From: Bacteroidota bacterium
GTDB taxonomy: Bacteria; Bacteroidota; Bacteroidia; Cytophagales; Cyclobacteriaceae
Assembly: GCA_023417065.1 (NCBI GenBank)
Contig: JAEZGH010000013.1
Span: forward strand, 48,580-112,579
Direction: 5' to 3'
Length of the DNA stretch: 64,000 nt
Below are positions 43,426 through 52,209 of this stretch, one piece after another (position 1 is the stretch's first letter; each line of letters starts with the position of its first letter). Below the pieces are notes generated by a model. The model had not been told where the DNA came from. It did not search any database and saw nothing but the letters and a program-made list of their open reading frames with translations. The position numbers and the translations under genes were made by a program.

Positions 43426-43722
43426 TCAAGAACTCATAACGCCGACGGCAAACGCAGCCCTCCGAATGCTGCGCTCACGAAACGCATGCTCTCTTAAAAA
43501 TTCTTCAAAGACATCGTCGACGACATCGCGAAGCAGGTTTGGTTCAGGAAGATCGGCGCCAAGAAATTCAACAGGATTGACAATGACTCGGTCGTGAATC
43601 CTCGCGAGGTTTGTAAGCCATTGCTCATACGTCATCGTGGCGCACCTTGCATTCATCATTACAAAATACGGCTTAAGAGCAAACCTGAACCTGGCCTTAT
43701 ATTTCCTGAACAGAACACCCAT
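43426..43722 (-). CDS. Hypothetical small protein
   Basis: 98 residues, starting MGVLFRKYKARFRFALKPY. The N-terminus is basic and aromatic; the rest contains WLTNLARIHDRVIVNP and a long acidic-to-basic helical part ending RRAAFAVGVMSS. No signal peptide or confident membrane helix. It lies in a cluster of small unassigned genes (42726-43722) between the two-component system and the YeiH gene. It is uncertain that it is translated. Confidence 0.45.
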   Translation of the reverse strand: MGVLFRKYKARFRFALKPYFVMMNARCATMTYEQWLTNLARIHDRVIVNPVEFLGADLPEPNLLRDVVDDVFEEFLREHAFRERSIRRAAFAVGVMSS

Positions 43723-43833
43723 AGCCCTGACGTTACCTGATCAAAGATATGTCTTTAACCAGTGTCCTGGCAGCCGAACAGATTAAGTTTCAGTTAACCG
43801 GCTTTAACAATCCGGTAATGCAAACATTTCGAA

Positions 43834-45093
43834 TTAACCGAAGAGAACGAAGGCCACAATCAGTGTGACGATAATGTTGAATAATTGTGCCGTGAGAAAA
43901 CCTATGAGAGGTTTCTTACTTTCAGCATTAAAGATTTCAGAGAACCTGGTCTCCAGACCAATGCTGGTGAACGCAAGTACAAACCAAAGGTTTTGAATAC
44001 TCTTTATGCTGTCTTTAACATTAGCAACAGTTGCCGGCGACAACAGAAATGAAAACACCAGCGACGTAATGATAAAGCCAAGTACAAATTTCGGGAACCG
44101 GTCCCAGATTACTTTGAGGGTCGGCTTGCCAATCACGTTTTCGTCCTCGGGTTTGTTTGTGTAGGTCCAGTACACGCTGATTGCAAATGCAGCCAGCCCC
44201 AACAAAACGTTTTGAGAGAATTTAACAATCGTGCTGATCTTTAATGCCGTATCTCCCACCAGGGTACCCGAGGCAACAACGGCTCCCGTAGTATCGATAC
44301 TTCCGCCCAGCCAGGCGCCGGTTACTTCTTCGGGGAATTCAAATACATTGGCGATGTAAGGCATTACAATCATCATCGGAATCGCGGTGATGAGCACCAG
44401 CGAGATGACGTACGAAAGTTTTTTGGTGTCGCCTTTGATTGCACCTGCTGTAGCTATCGCGGCCGATACACCACAAATCGAAACGGCACTCGATATCATG
44501 ATCGACAATTCTTCGTCGATGCGAAGTTTCCGGCAGAACCAGAATGCAAAGTACCACACCGACACGACCACGACCAGCGCTTGTATTAAACCCAGACCAC
44601 CCGCCTTCAAAATATCACCAAAGATGACTGACGCGCCCAGCAGCACAAGACCAATCTTGACGAACAATTCGGCTGTCAGTGCTTCTCTGATGCGCTGGGG
44701 CAGTGTAAATACGTTGCTGACCACCAGCCCGAGTGTAAGGCTGAAGATGACGGCCTCAAGGTTCAGGCCTTTGATCGTGGAGTTTCCGGCAAGGATCAGT
44801 GCAAGTAATGTCAGCACCGCGACAAGCGGAAAAACAACAATAGCATTCCTCACAGATTTTCCTGTAAGCCATGAAGCCGCTATAGCAAACACGTAAAGGA
44901 ACAGAAACTGCAACCCGATCTTCGCAAGGTTCGAAGGAGCCAACACAACGTTAGTCAGGTCCGAGGCATTCTCCCACGAGAACGACGGGACCGGAACTAC
45001 CATACCGGAAATAGCGAGAATGATAATAAGAAAGCCGAGGAAGACAATAACCCAGTCCTCCTCGATCGAAAATCGTTTCGTTGATGACGTCAT
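43834..45093 (-). CDS. YeiH/UPF0324 family transporter (putative sulfate exporter)
   Basis: About ten or eleven membrane helices. Family signatures are SLTLGLVVSNVF, LFVKIGLVLLGASVIFGDI, SVSICGVSAAIATAGAIKGD and GGSIDTTGAVVASG. Annotation as a sulfate exporter comes from family context; the substrate is not established. The N-terminus has an extra cytosolic stretch (MTSSTKRFSIEEDW). Lies downstream of the metal efflux operon on the same strand, but the 68-bp gap and the unrelated role suggest a separate unit. Confidence 0.9.
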   Translation of the reverse strand: MTSSTKRFSIEEDWVIVFLGFLIIILAISGMVVPVPSFSWENASDLTNVVLAPSNLAKIGLQFLFLYVFAIAASWLTGKSVRNAIVVFPLVAVLTLLALILAGNSTIKGLNLEAVIFSLTLGLVVSNVFTLPQRIREALTAELFVKIGLVLLGASVIFGDILKAGGLGLIQALVVVVSVWYFAFWFCRKLRIDEELSIMISSAVSICGVSAAIATAGAIKGDTKKLSYVISLVLITAIPMMIVMPYIANVFEFPEEVTGAWLGGSIDTTGAVVASGTLVGDTALKISTIVKFSQNVLLGLAAFAISVYWTYTNKPEDENVIGKPTLKVIWDRFPKFVLGFIITSLVFSFLLSPATVANVKDSIKSIQNLWFVLAFTSIGLETRFSEIFNAESKKPLIGFLTAQLFNIIVTLIVAFVLFG

Positions 45094-45161
45094 GGAACAA
45101 GCAGTACACGGCTAATGTAACCACAAATATCCAAAGTGGAATGACTCCGACGTCTTGAACC

Positions 45162-46298
45162 TTAATCTTCAGGATTATTTTTGAGCATTCCGAGGAGGTG
45201 CCGCGCCCCTGAAATTACGACCTTTGAATTCTTATCGACCCCATCGGGAACTTTCACTTCGATGAGGGAACCATTCACCGGACCCGTGGCAACCTCCTGC
45301 AACCTAAACCGGTTATCCCCTTCGCGAAGAAATATTCCGTGATGAGTTCCCCAGCTGACAACCGACTCTACCGGCAATGCATCAACTTCACTTGCATCCA
45401 GTATTACGTTGGCTGTAACAAACATACCCGGGACAAAACGATTACTCTTTTGGTTGAGGTTGCATTGTACACGAATCGTCCGTTCTGGCGTAAGCTCCTT
45501 TCCGATCAGTGAGACTTTAGCTGTATATCGCGTGGTATCATCTGGCAGCCTGAATTCGACCGGCTGCCCTTCAGCAATTGATGCAAGGTCTTTCTCAAAG
45601 ATCTGAAGGATCAGCTGGACTTCATTGGTATTGACAATGCGAAGCAATGTTTCCGTCGTCTGAACGAAATGACCCGTACCTTCGACTACGCCGGAAACAT
45701 AACCATCCGTCGGTGCATAAACAGCAATGCGCGACGTAATATCGCCACCAGAAATCCTGTCAACCGATATTCCCAACATTTTGAGTCTGGCTTCGAGCCC
45801 CCGAGTGGCGCTCAACGTGGCTTCGTAGTTCGACTTTGCCTGCTGGAGCGCTTTTCCGGAATTTATATTCTCATTGGCAAGCACCTTCTGACGTTCATAT
45901 TCTGCGGAAAGGAATTCCAGCTTGCTTTTGTTTTCGAGATAGTCCTGCTGCATTTGAATGAATGCCATATTCTCGAGACTAAGCAGCAAGTCACCGCGAC
46001 GGACCTTCATCCCATCCCGGACGCGTATATCGCGAACGAATCCCTCCGCGGGCGGAGAAATCGTGATGAGACTCTGAGGTGGAACTTCCATCACACCATT
46101 CAGCGCAAGCCCGCGATTAATGGTGGCACGGCCAATGCTCCCGGTGCGAATTGCGGCCGCATTCATTTGCTGCTCCGACAACGTAATTTCATTCCCTGTT
46201 ACTTCATCGGGCTCCCCTCCTGCCAACTGTTCCTGCTCATTCCTGCATCCCAGTAACGCCAAAGCCAGGATGGCCATTATACCAAATCTTGTTATCAT
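45162..46298 (-). CDS. Heavy-metal RND efflux periplasmic adaptor (CusB/CzcB-like)
   Basis: A lipoprotein (LALLGC, Cys18) of the membrane-fusion family. A biotinyl-lipoyl half (VRDIRVRDGMKVRRGDLL), a coiled-coil hairpin (about 110-165), the second lipoyl half (VYAPTDGYVSGVVEGTGHFV) and a beta-barrel follow. It bridges the inner-membrane pump to the TolC-like channel. No His-rich N-terminal metal-binding stretch is present. Its start overlaps the TolC-family gene stop by 4 bp, in operon order pump-channel-adaptor. Confidence 0.93.
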   Translation of the reverse strand: MITRFGIMAILALALLGCRNEQEQLAGGEPDEVTGNEITLSEQQMNAAAIRTGSIGRATINRGLALNGVMEVPPQSLITISPPAEGFVRDIRVRDGMKVRRGDLLLSLENMAFIQMQQDYLENKSKLEFLSAEYERQKVLANENINSGKALQQAKSNYEATLSATRGLEARLKMLGISVDRISGGDITSRIAVYAPTDGYVSGVVEGTGHFVQTTETLLRIVNTNEVQLILQIFEKDLASIAEGQPVEFRLPDDTTRYTAKVSLIGKELTPERTIRVQCNLNQKSNRFVPGMFVTANVILDASEVDALPVESVVSWGTHHGIFLREGDNRFRLQEVATGPVNGSLIEVKVPDGVDKNSKVVISGARHLLGMLKNNPED

Positions 46299-47536
46299 CT
46301 ATCTTCTGTTATTTGCAATAATGAAATCATATTATCATTCAATGCGAAGAGGGTATTGAGATACTCTTCGCGTATGGCCAGTGCCTGCCGCAGGTTCATG
46401 AGCAGGGTGTTGTATTCTATCTCACCTTCCTGGAATGATCTTCGCGCCTGAGCAACAATCAGGTCTGCATTTCTCAATCCGGTACCTTCATAATAGTCGA
46501 CACTCATGATGTTCTTACGGATACTTTCCTTCACTGCCAGCAGCTCCTGTTCGACTGCAATAGATACGTCCGCAAGATTCTTTTCGGCAACTTCTGCTGC
46601 GTACCGGCTTGACTTTACACGCGCATTCGCAGAATTAAAAAACAGCGGTATACTTACGCCCACCTGTACCCCGTTGAATCGGTCGTCCTGGCCAAAATAC
46701 CGTTCCGCACCATCTATTGTCTGTGTTCCGATAAGCGTTTGAGAAAAGAAGCCAATGCTGAATGACGGCAGGGCACGGGCCAGTTCGAACTGTCTTTCCA
46801 GCTGCGCGACCGCCACTCTTTCTGCCTGAAGACTGACCTGCGGACTTCTGTCGGCTTCCACGGCATCCGAGACGACAGTGGGAATAAGGTTCCGCAGCGA
46901 ACCTTCAACATCGATTTCATCGACCACACACAGCATTGCCAGCTGACGCAGCGTTACGACCAAATCAATCCGATTTCGCTCCAACGAATTTGATACCTCC
47001 ATGAGCTGTGCTTCTGCTGTCGTACGTTCGATCTGCGTTCCGTCTCCTGTTTCATATCGTACTCTCGCAACGCGCGCCATTTCACGAAAGAGTGAATCCT
47101 GCAAGTGCAGAAGCTTCTGGCGTTCTTTCAGGAACACCACCCCGTTAAATTTTCTGCGTACGCGCGCAACAAGCTGCGCCTCCCCCCATCGGGCCTCCTG
47201 TTCCGCCTGTGCAATGCGCGACTTCACCAGCTTGCCTCCTGAAGAGAACACGAACGGAAAAGGGATCGTCTGTGATACGGTGATGTTGTTATCATTACGG
47301 TGTATGCTGTTGTACTGACCGTAGAGGAGCGTTACATCGGTTGGCGGCAGATCCACGACAGCGCCTTTCAATGCTTTCTGCTGGCGGATTCCAAGCTGAC
47401 CGGCCTGGACCACCGGATTGCGCTCCAGGGCAAGCGAGACCGCCTCGTCCAGCGATACAACGGATTGGCTGGAGGCCACCAGTGGTACCAGCAACATTCC
47501 CAATGAAAATAATGTTATTCCGACTCTCATGATCAA
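46295..47536 (-). CDS. TolC-family outer-membrane efflux protein
   Basis: A signal peptide ending VASSQS precedes two outer-membrane-efflux repeats, recognised by LDEAVSLALERNPVVQAG early and by the long coiled-coil helices later (SFQEGEIEYNTLLMNLRQAL). The 413-residue length suits CusC/CzcC-type channels. It forms the outer-membrane exit of the tripartite pump. The start overlaps the pump gene's stop by 4 bp; all three are translationally coupled. Confidence 0.93.
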   Translation of the reverse strand: MIMRVGITLFSLGMLLVPLVASSQSVVSLDEAVSLALERNPVVQAGQLGIRQQKALKGAVVDLPPTDVTLLYGQYNSIHRNDNNITVSQTIPFPFVFSSGGKLVKSRIAQAEQEARWGEAQLVARVRRKFNGVVFLKERQKLLHLQDSLFREMARVARVRYETGDGTQIERTTAEAQLMEVSNSLERNRIDLVVTLRQLAMLCVVDEIDVEGSLRNLIPTVVSDAVEADRSPQVSLQAERVAVAQLERQFELARALPSFSIGFFSQTLIGTQTIDGAERYFGQDDRFNGVQVGVSIPLFFNSANARVKSSRYAAEVAEKNLADVSIAVEQELLAVKESIRKNIMSVDYYEGTGLRNADLIVAQARRSFQEGEIEYNTLLMNLRQALAIREEYLNTLFALNDNMISLLQITEDR

Positions 47537-50500
47537 TGGCTTCCTTTTACAGTTTTTCTCTCAAACAAGTAATACAATACGGGTAGTACAACCAGCGTAA
47601 GTGCTGTCGCGGTTATGAGCCCGCCAATCACAACAGTAGCCAGTGGTTTCTGAACTTCTGCACCGCTGCCGCGGGACAACGCCATAGGCAGAAAACCCAG
47701 GGATGCGACAAGGGCTGTGGTCAGCACAGGACGAAGGCGTGTACTGGCCCCGGTGACTACGACTTTGTAAATATCATTCTGACCCGATTTCCTAAGACGG
47801 TTGAACTCTGAAATGAGAACGATACCATTCAGTACAGCGACACCGAAAAGAGCAATGAATCCTACACCGGCGGAGATACTGAAGGGCATGTCGCGGATCC
47901 ACAGGGCAAACACTCCCCCGATAGCAGAAAGCGGAATTGCCGTATAGATAAGCAACCCATGACGGGCAGAATGAAACGCGAAATACAGGAGCGCGAAAAT
48001 CAGCAGCAGTGCAATAGGTACAGCTATCAGCAAGCGATCCTTGGCTTTCTGCAGGTTCTCAAATGATCCACCATAAGTGACCAGATATCCCGGCTCGAAA
48101 ATGATTTCATTTCCTATGCGGTTCTGAAGTTCTTCCACAATACTTTCAACATCGCGGCCGCGCGTGTTAAAACCTACGATAATCCGACGCTTCGCATCAT
48201 CACGCTGAATTTGATTCGGACCCACTTCAAGGTTCACGTCCGCTACCGATGTCAGCGGTATCAGATTCCCGTGAACATCCTTGACGTAAATCTTTCGCAC
48301 ATCTTCGATAGACCGACGATTCTCTTCACCGAATCTTACCACGATATCAAAGCGGCGTTCAGCTTCGTAGAGAAGACCCGCTGATTGCCCGGCCATGCCC
48401 GCATTAATGGCATGGTTCACATCCTGCACACTGATTCCGTATCTGGCAAGAGCTGCGCGGTTAATACGAATAATGATCTGCGGGAGACCGGTGACATTTT
48501 CAATAAAAAGACTCTCCGTTCCCTCAATACCGTCGACAATCTTGCCAATGGCTTCGGCGTAGCCGGTAAGTTTATCGAGATCCTCGCCGTAGACTTTTAC
48601 CACTACATCCTGCCGCGCTCCTGTCATCAGCTCATTGAAGCGCATTTGAATAGGATGCTGGAATCCAAACCAGGCTCCGGGTACATTCTCACGAAGAACA
48701 GCTTCCATTTTAGCAATCATATCTTCTTTTGTCTCCGCCGACACCCACTCCGACTTGTGCTTCATGACCACCATCATATCGGCCGCCTCAATCGGCATCG
48801 GGTCAGTAGGTATTTCCGCAGAACCTATCTTTGCAACAACTTTGATCACTTCAGGGAAATTTTCCAGCAGCGCCTTCTCTCCTTTCAGGGTAGTCTCTAC
48901 GGTAGCTTCAAGACTGCTTCCCGTAAGCAACCTTGTGTCGACAGCAAAATCTCCCTCGTCGAGTTCAGGAATGAATTCACCACCCATAGTCGAAAACACG
49001 TACAGTGCGAGTATTGCGAAAACCGTTGTTACGGAAAGTACTATTGCTTTCTTTTTAAGCGCCCATGTCAGCACAGGTTCATACAGGCTGTGCAACTTTT
49101 CCATAAACCGATCGGAAAGGTTCTTTTTGTGAATAGGGTTTTTGTCGAGGAACAACGAACATGCCATCGGCACGTACGTCACTGAAAGGATGGCAGCACC
49201 CATAATCGCGAACATTACCGTCTGTGCCATCGGCCTGAACATCTTACCTTCAATTCCGACAAGTGTGAGGATCGGCACATAAACGATCAGGATGATCAAC
49301 TGCCCGAACGCGGCGGCATTCATCATCTTCTTCGCCGATTGAGACACTTCATGATCCATCTCCGGTTGTGTCAGCCTCTTTTTGAAGCCAACGCTGTGGA
49401 TATGGTGAAGTGTTGCTTCCACCACGATAACAGCCCCATCGACGATCAAACCAAAATCGAGCGCCCCGAGACTCATCAGGTTTCCCGATACGCCAAACAA
49501 ATTCATCATGCCGAATGCGAAAAGCATTGCGAGAGGAATTACGGATGCCACCACTACTCCGGCGCGCAGATTCCCCAGCAGGAGGACCAATACCAGAATG
49601 ACGATGATGGCCCCCTCCGTAAGGTTGGTAAACACCGTTTCGATGGCGTCGTTGACTAACTTCGTGCGATCGAGGAATGGCTCGATAGCAACGCCTTCGG
49701 GAAGGATATCTTCAATCTCTGCAATCCTGGTCTTAACATGTTCGATTACCTCTGATGAATTGGCGTCTTTCAGCATCATTACAACGCCACCGGCGACTTC
49801 TGATTGACCGTTGTATGTCATCGCCCCATACCGGATAGCATGGCCGATCTTTACTTCACCGATATGCCGAACCAGGAGCGGCACGCCTGCAGGTGACGAC
49901 CGCACAACGATATTTCTGATGTCTTCTTCAGATTCTATGAGACCTTCACTTCTGATGAAGTAAGCATTGTCAAGGCGTTCAATATAAGCACCGCCGGTAT
50001 TCTGATTGTTCGCTTCGACGGCAGAGAACACCTCGTCAAGTGAAAGGTTGAAGCTTCTCAGTTTCTCCGGCGCGATAGCGATTTCGTATTGCTTCAACCT
50101 TCCTCCAAAAGAACTTACGTCGGCAACACCCTTTGTTCCCAGCAGATGACGTCGCACGATCCAATCCTGAATGGATCTCAGTTCAAGCGCATTATACTTG
50201 TGTTCAAAGCCGGGTTTGGGTCGCACGACATATTGATATATCTCACCCAGCCCTGTAGTTACGGGAGCAAGTTCAGGTTCGCCGACGCCGGGAGGAATCT
50301 GTTTCCGAGCTTCGACGAGGCGTTCGCTAACCTGCTGCCGTGCCCAGTACACATCGGTTTCCTCCGAGAACACAATGGTTACAACCGAAAGTCCAAAGCG
50401 CGAAAAAGATCGGATTTCTTCGATGCCAGGAATGGTGGCCATGGTTTGCTCAACCGGGAACGTCACCTGCCGCTCAATATCAAGTGCAGATTGCGACGGT

Positions 50501-50658
50501 GCGACAGTGAGAATTTGTACCTGATTATTCGTGATATCCGGCACTGCGTCGATGGGCAGATGCGAAAACGAATAAACGCCCCAGCCTATGAGAATGAGCG
50601 TAAAAAGTCCGACAATGAGTTTGTTTCGGATCGAAAACCGAATTAATGAATTAAGCAT
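47533..50658 (-). CDS. Heavy-metal RND efflux pump (CzcA/CusA family)
   Basis: A 1041-residue RND pump with twelve membrane helices and two large periplasmic loops. The TM4 signature near residue 400 is LDFGLIVDGAVIVVEA, i.e. DFG-x3-DGA-x3-VE. This pattern belongs to the divalent-cation (Zn/Co/Ni/Cd, CzcA-like) pumps rather than the CusA Cu(I)/Ag(I) type, so divalent metal efflux is the better inference. It heads the three-gene pump set and lies 63 bp after the small His-rich gene. Confidence 0.94.
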   Translation of the reverse strand: MLNSLIRFSIRNKLIVGLFTLILIGWGVYSFSHLPIDAVPDITNNQVQILTVAPSQSALDIERQVTFPVEQTMATIPGIEEIRSFSRFGLSVVTIVFSEETDVYWARQQVSERLVEARKQIPPGVGEPELAPVTTGLGEIYQYVVRPKPGFEHKYNALELRSIQDWIVRRHLLGTKGVADVSSFGGRLKQYEIAIAPEKLRSFNLSLDEVFSAVEANNQNTGGAYIERLDNAYFIRSEGLIESEEDIRNIVVRSSPAGVPLLVRHIGEVKIGHAIRYGAMTYNGQSEVAGGVVMMLKDANSSEVIEHVKTRIAEIEDILPEGVAIEPFLDRTKLVNDAIETVFTNLTEGAIIVILVLVLLLGNLRAGVVVASVIPLAMLFAFGMMNLFGVSGNLMSLGALDFGLIVDGAVIVVEATLHHIHSVGFKKRLTQPEMDHEVSQSAKKMMNAAAFGQLIILIVYVPILTLVGIEGKMFRPMAQTVMFAIMGAAILSVTYVPMACSLFLDKNPIHKKNLSDRFMEKLHSLYEPVLTWALKKKAIVLSVTTVFAILALYVFSTMGGEFIPELDEGDFAVDTRLLTGSSLEATVETTLKGEKALLENFPEVIKVVAKIGSAEIPTDPMPIEAADMMVVMKHKSEWVSAETKEDMIAKMEAVLRENVPGAWFGFQHPIQMRFNELMTGARQDVVVKVYGEDLDKLTGYAEAIGKIVDGIEGTESLFIENVTGLPQIIIRINRAALARYGISVQDVNHAINAGMAGQSAGLLYEAERRFDIVVRFGEENRRSIEDVRKIYVKDVHGNLIPLTSVADVNLEVGPNQIQRDDAKRRIIVGFNTRGRDVESIVEELQNRIGNEIIFEPGYLVTYGGSFENLQKAKDRLLIAVPIALLLIFALLYFAFHSARHGLLIYTAIPLSAIGGVFALWIRDMPFSISAGVGFIALFGVAVLNGIVLISEFNRLRKSGQNDIYKVVVTGASTRLRPVLTTALVASLGFLPMALSRGSGAEVQKPLATVVIGGLITATALTLVVLPVLYYLFERKTVKGSH

Positions 50659-50721
50659 GATTTACCTGACAATCGTAATTGAACAAACGGCGTATAGCCG
50701 ATAGCAAAAAAGAATGAATGG

Positions 50722-51102
50722 TCAGGCTTTGGGCGGTTGCCAGATCGTCAGATAATATTCGCTGTTGATGCGCGAGCGGGGCTCCTGAGATTTGTGTGAA
50801 AGGGCTTCTGAAGGCCGTCTGAACTGCGTCTGAAACGGCTCGGTCAGGCTCACGGGTGCCGGATGACCGGAATGTGCTCCACCGTGAACAGGGTCGAAAG
50901 GCAGATTCTGGTGATCGTGGTCGCCATTATGCGCCGCCCCACCATAATGCGCAAGCAAAAAATCGACAAAGCCGACCTCGGAGCTCTGCGTGATATGTTC
51001 CTGATAATGTCGAAATAAGTTGGGCAGCCGGACCAGCTCATGCATCTCGGTGAACGAGAATAAGTAAATCGCGGTGAATAATATGGCTGCCGAAAATCGC
51101 AT
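50722..51102 (-). CDS. Small His-rich protein heading the metal efflux operon
   Basis: 126 residues with a membrane or signal segment at the N-terminus (FSAAILFTAIYLFSF). The central part is rich in His, Asp and Asn (AHYGGAAHNGDHDHQN, then HGGAHSGHPAP). This looks like an exported metal-binding protein or sensor. Similar short His-rich proteins precede CzcA/CusA genes in many Bacteroidota. It is probably transcribed with the pump genes. The metal-binding role is inferred from composition and position. Confidence 0.75.
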   Translation of the reverse strand: MRFSAAILFTAIYLFSFTEMHELVRLPNLFRHYQEHITQSSEVGFVDFLLAHYGGAAHNGDHDHQNLPFDPVHGGAHSGHPAPVSLTEPFQTQFRRPSEALSHKSQEPRSRINSEYYLTIWQPPKA

Positions 51103-51567
51103 GTGAATTCGGGTACAAGTTTACCGAAAAAACTCAACGGAAGAAAACCAAACTGTCCTATTTAGACGATGACTGAACACGTCATCCGTCAGGATCTTTA
51201 CAATCGAAAGCGGATATTTCAGGATTTTGATGTTAGCTGCCTTAATAACAAATGGCTGATAGCTTAGGCGATGTGATGTTATTAACCATCCGTCGTTTGT
51301 TAACCCCATTCCTTAACCAGCAAGTACCATTCATCAAATCTACCCGACTGCCGCTCCGTGATAGGCAGCTCAAGCATCTGCTCAGGGCTATGATCCTGAC
51401 TTTGTCGGTTCGTCAGAAACTCCGCAAGAGTGACAGTAAACCCTGACAGTTTTGATGTTCAGAAAGAGCGATTTGGCGACGGCACACATTTTGAAAAATA
51501 CGTGGTGCGATCGCAAATTAACTTGACGTATTCTGAACAAAACTAATTCTGAAAGGAGGATTGAGCT
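51103..51567. other. Intergenic region before hsp20, no gene seen
   Basis: About 465 bp. Two short readings, 51121-51309 minus and 51252-51446 plus, have no protein-like pattern. A degenerate sigma-54-like sequence (CGGCACACATTTTGAA, about 51479-51494) and a strong ribosome-binding site at the right edge are the only signals noted. Confidence 0.5.
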
Positions 51568-52026
51568 ATGAAACCTTTAGTAAGAACAAACGGAACCCTT
51601 TTCCCGGCTCTGCCTTCATTGATTGAAGACTTCTTCACCCGGGATTGGATGGATTCATCACTTCCAGGCTGGCGCTTCGGCAACGCTACAATGCCCTCGG
51701 TGAATATTGCTGAAACTAATGAAGAATATCTCATCGACGTAGCTGCTCCTGGAATGAAGCGCGAAGACTTCAAAGTTGAACTCGACAATGACGTTCTGAC
51801 GATCTCTTCTGAAGTACAGTCAGAAAATGAAGAAAAGGACAGCAAAACCAACTTCACGCGCAGAGAGTTCAACTATCAGTCGTTCCAACGCAGCTTCACT
51901 TTGCCCGAAGACAAGGTTAAAGGCGAAGATATCACGGCACGCTATTCTGATGGAATTCTGCACATCACCATTCCTAAAAAAGAGGAAGCTAAGGTAAAAC
52001 CGGCACGGCAAATCGCCATTTCATAA
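51568..52026 (+). CDS. Hsp20/alpha-crystallin small heat-shock protein
   Basis: 152 residues. The N-terminal arm (about 1-45) is followed by the alpha-crystallin domain (NIAETNEEYLIDVAAPGMKREDFKVEL), LTISSEVQSENEE and the closing ARYSDGILHITIPKKE. The C-terminal IxI-like tail ends ARQIAIS. It is an ATP-independent holdase. The start is preceded by AAAGGAGG, about 9 bp upstream, an unusually strong Shine-Dalgarno for a Bacteroidota gene. A clear terminator follows. Confidence 0.96.
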   Translation: MKPLVRTNGTLFPALPSLIEDFFTRDWMDSSLPGWRFGNATMPSVNIAETNEEYLIDVAAPGMKREDFKVELDNDVLTISSEVQSENEEKDSKTNFTRREFNYQSFQRSFTLPEDKVKGEDITARYSDGILHITIPKKEEAKVKPARQIAIS

Positions 52027-52038
52027 AAATCATAACAA

Positions 52039-52069
52039 CAGAGGCGGACCTTCCGCCTCTGTTTTTTTT
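52039..52069 (+). terminator. Rho-independent terminator after hsp20
   Basis: Nine-bp arms CAGAGGCGG (52039-52047) and CCGCCTCTG (52053-52061) with a 5-base loop, followed by eight T. Confidence 0.9.
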
Positions 52070-52149
52070 ACCTCTGCAGAGCCCATACCTCGCTTCATCA
52101 ATCCTGTAGCATTTCCAACAACGCTCACAGTCCACCCACCGCACACCCT

Positions 52150-52165
52150 CTGGCACCTGGTTTTT
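52150..52165 (+). promoter_or_regulatory. Sigma-54-like element before the Thr-rich secreted protein
   Basis: CTGGCACCTGGTTTTT has the perfect -24 core and T-rich -12 region, as at 15131. It is 44 bp before the ATG at 52210. Confidence 0.45.
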
Positions 52166-52209
52166 TAGTCGTTCATGAATTGATTAAAAAAAACTAAAAA
52201 CAGAAGGCA

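Noticed and set aside
48385..49185. Long plus-strand open frame of 266 codons
   Set aside because: It lies wholly antisense to the RND pump gene, whose protein is clearly conserved; the antisense translation has no domain pattern.
51479..51494. Sigma-54-like sequence before hsp20 (CGGCACACATTTTGAA)
   Set aside because: The -24 box has a mismatch and the spacing to the T-rich part differs by one from the other sites; too weak to list as a feature.
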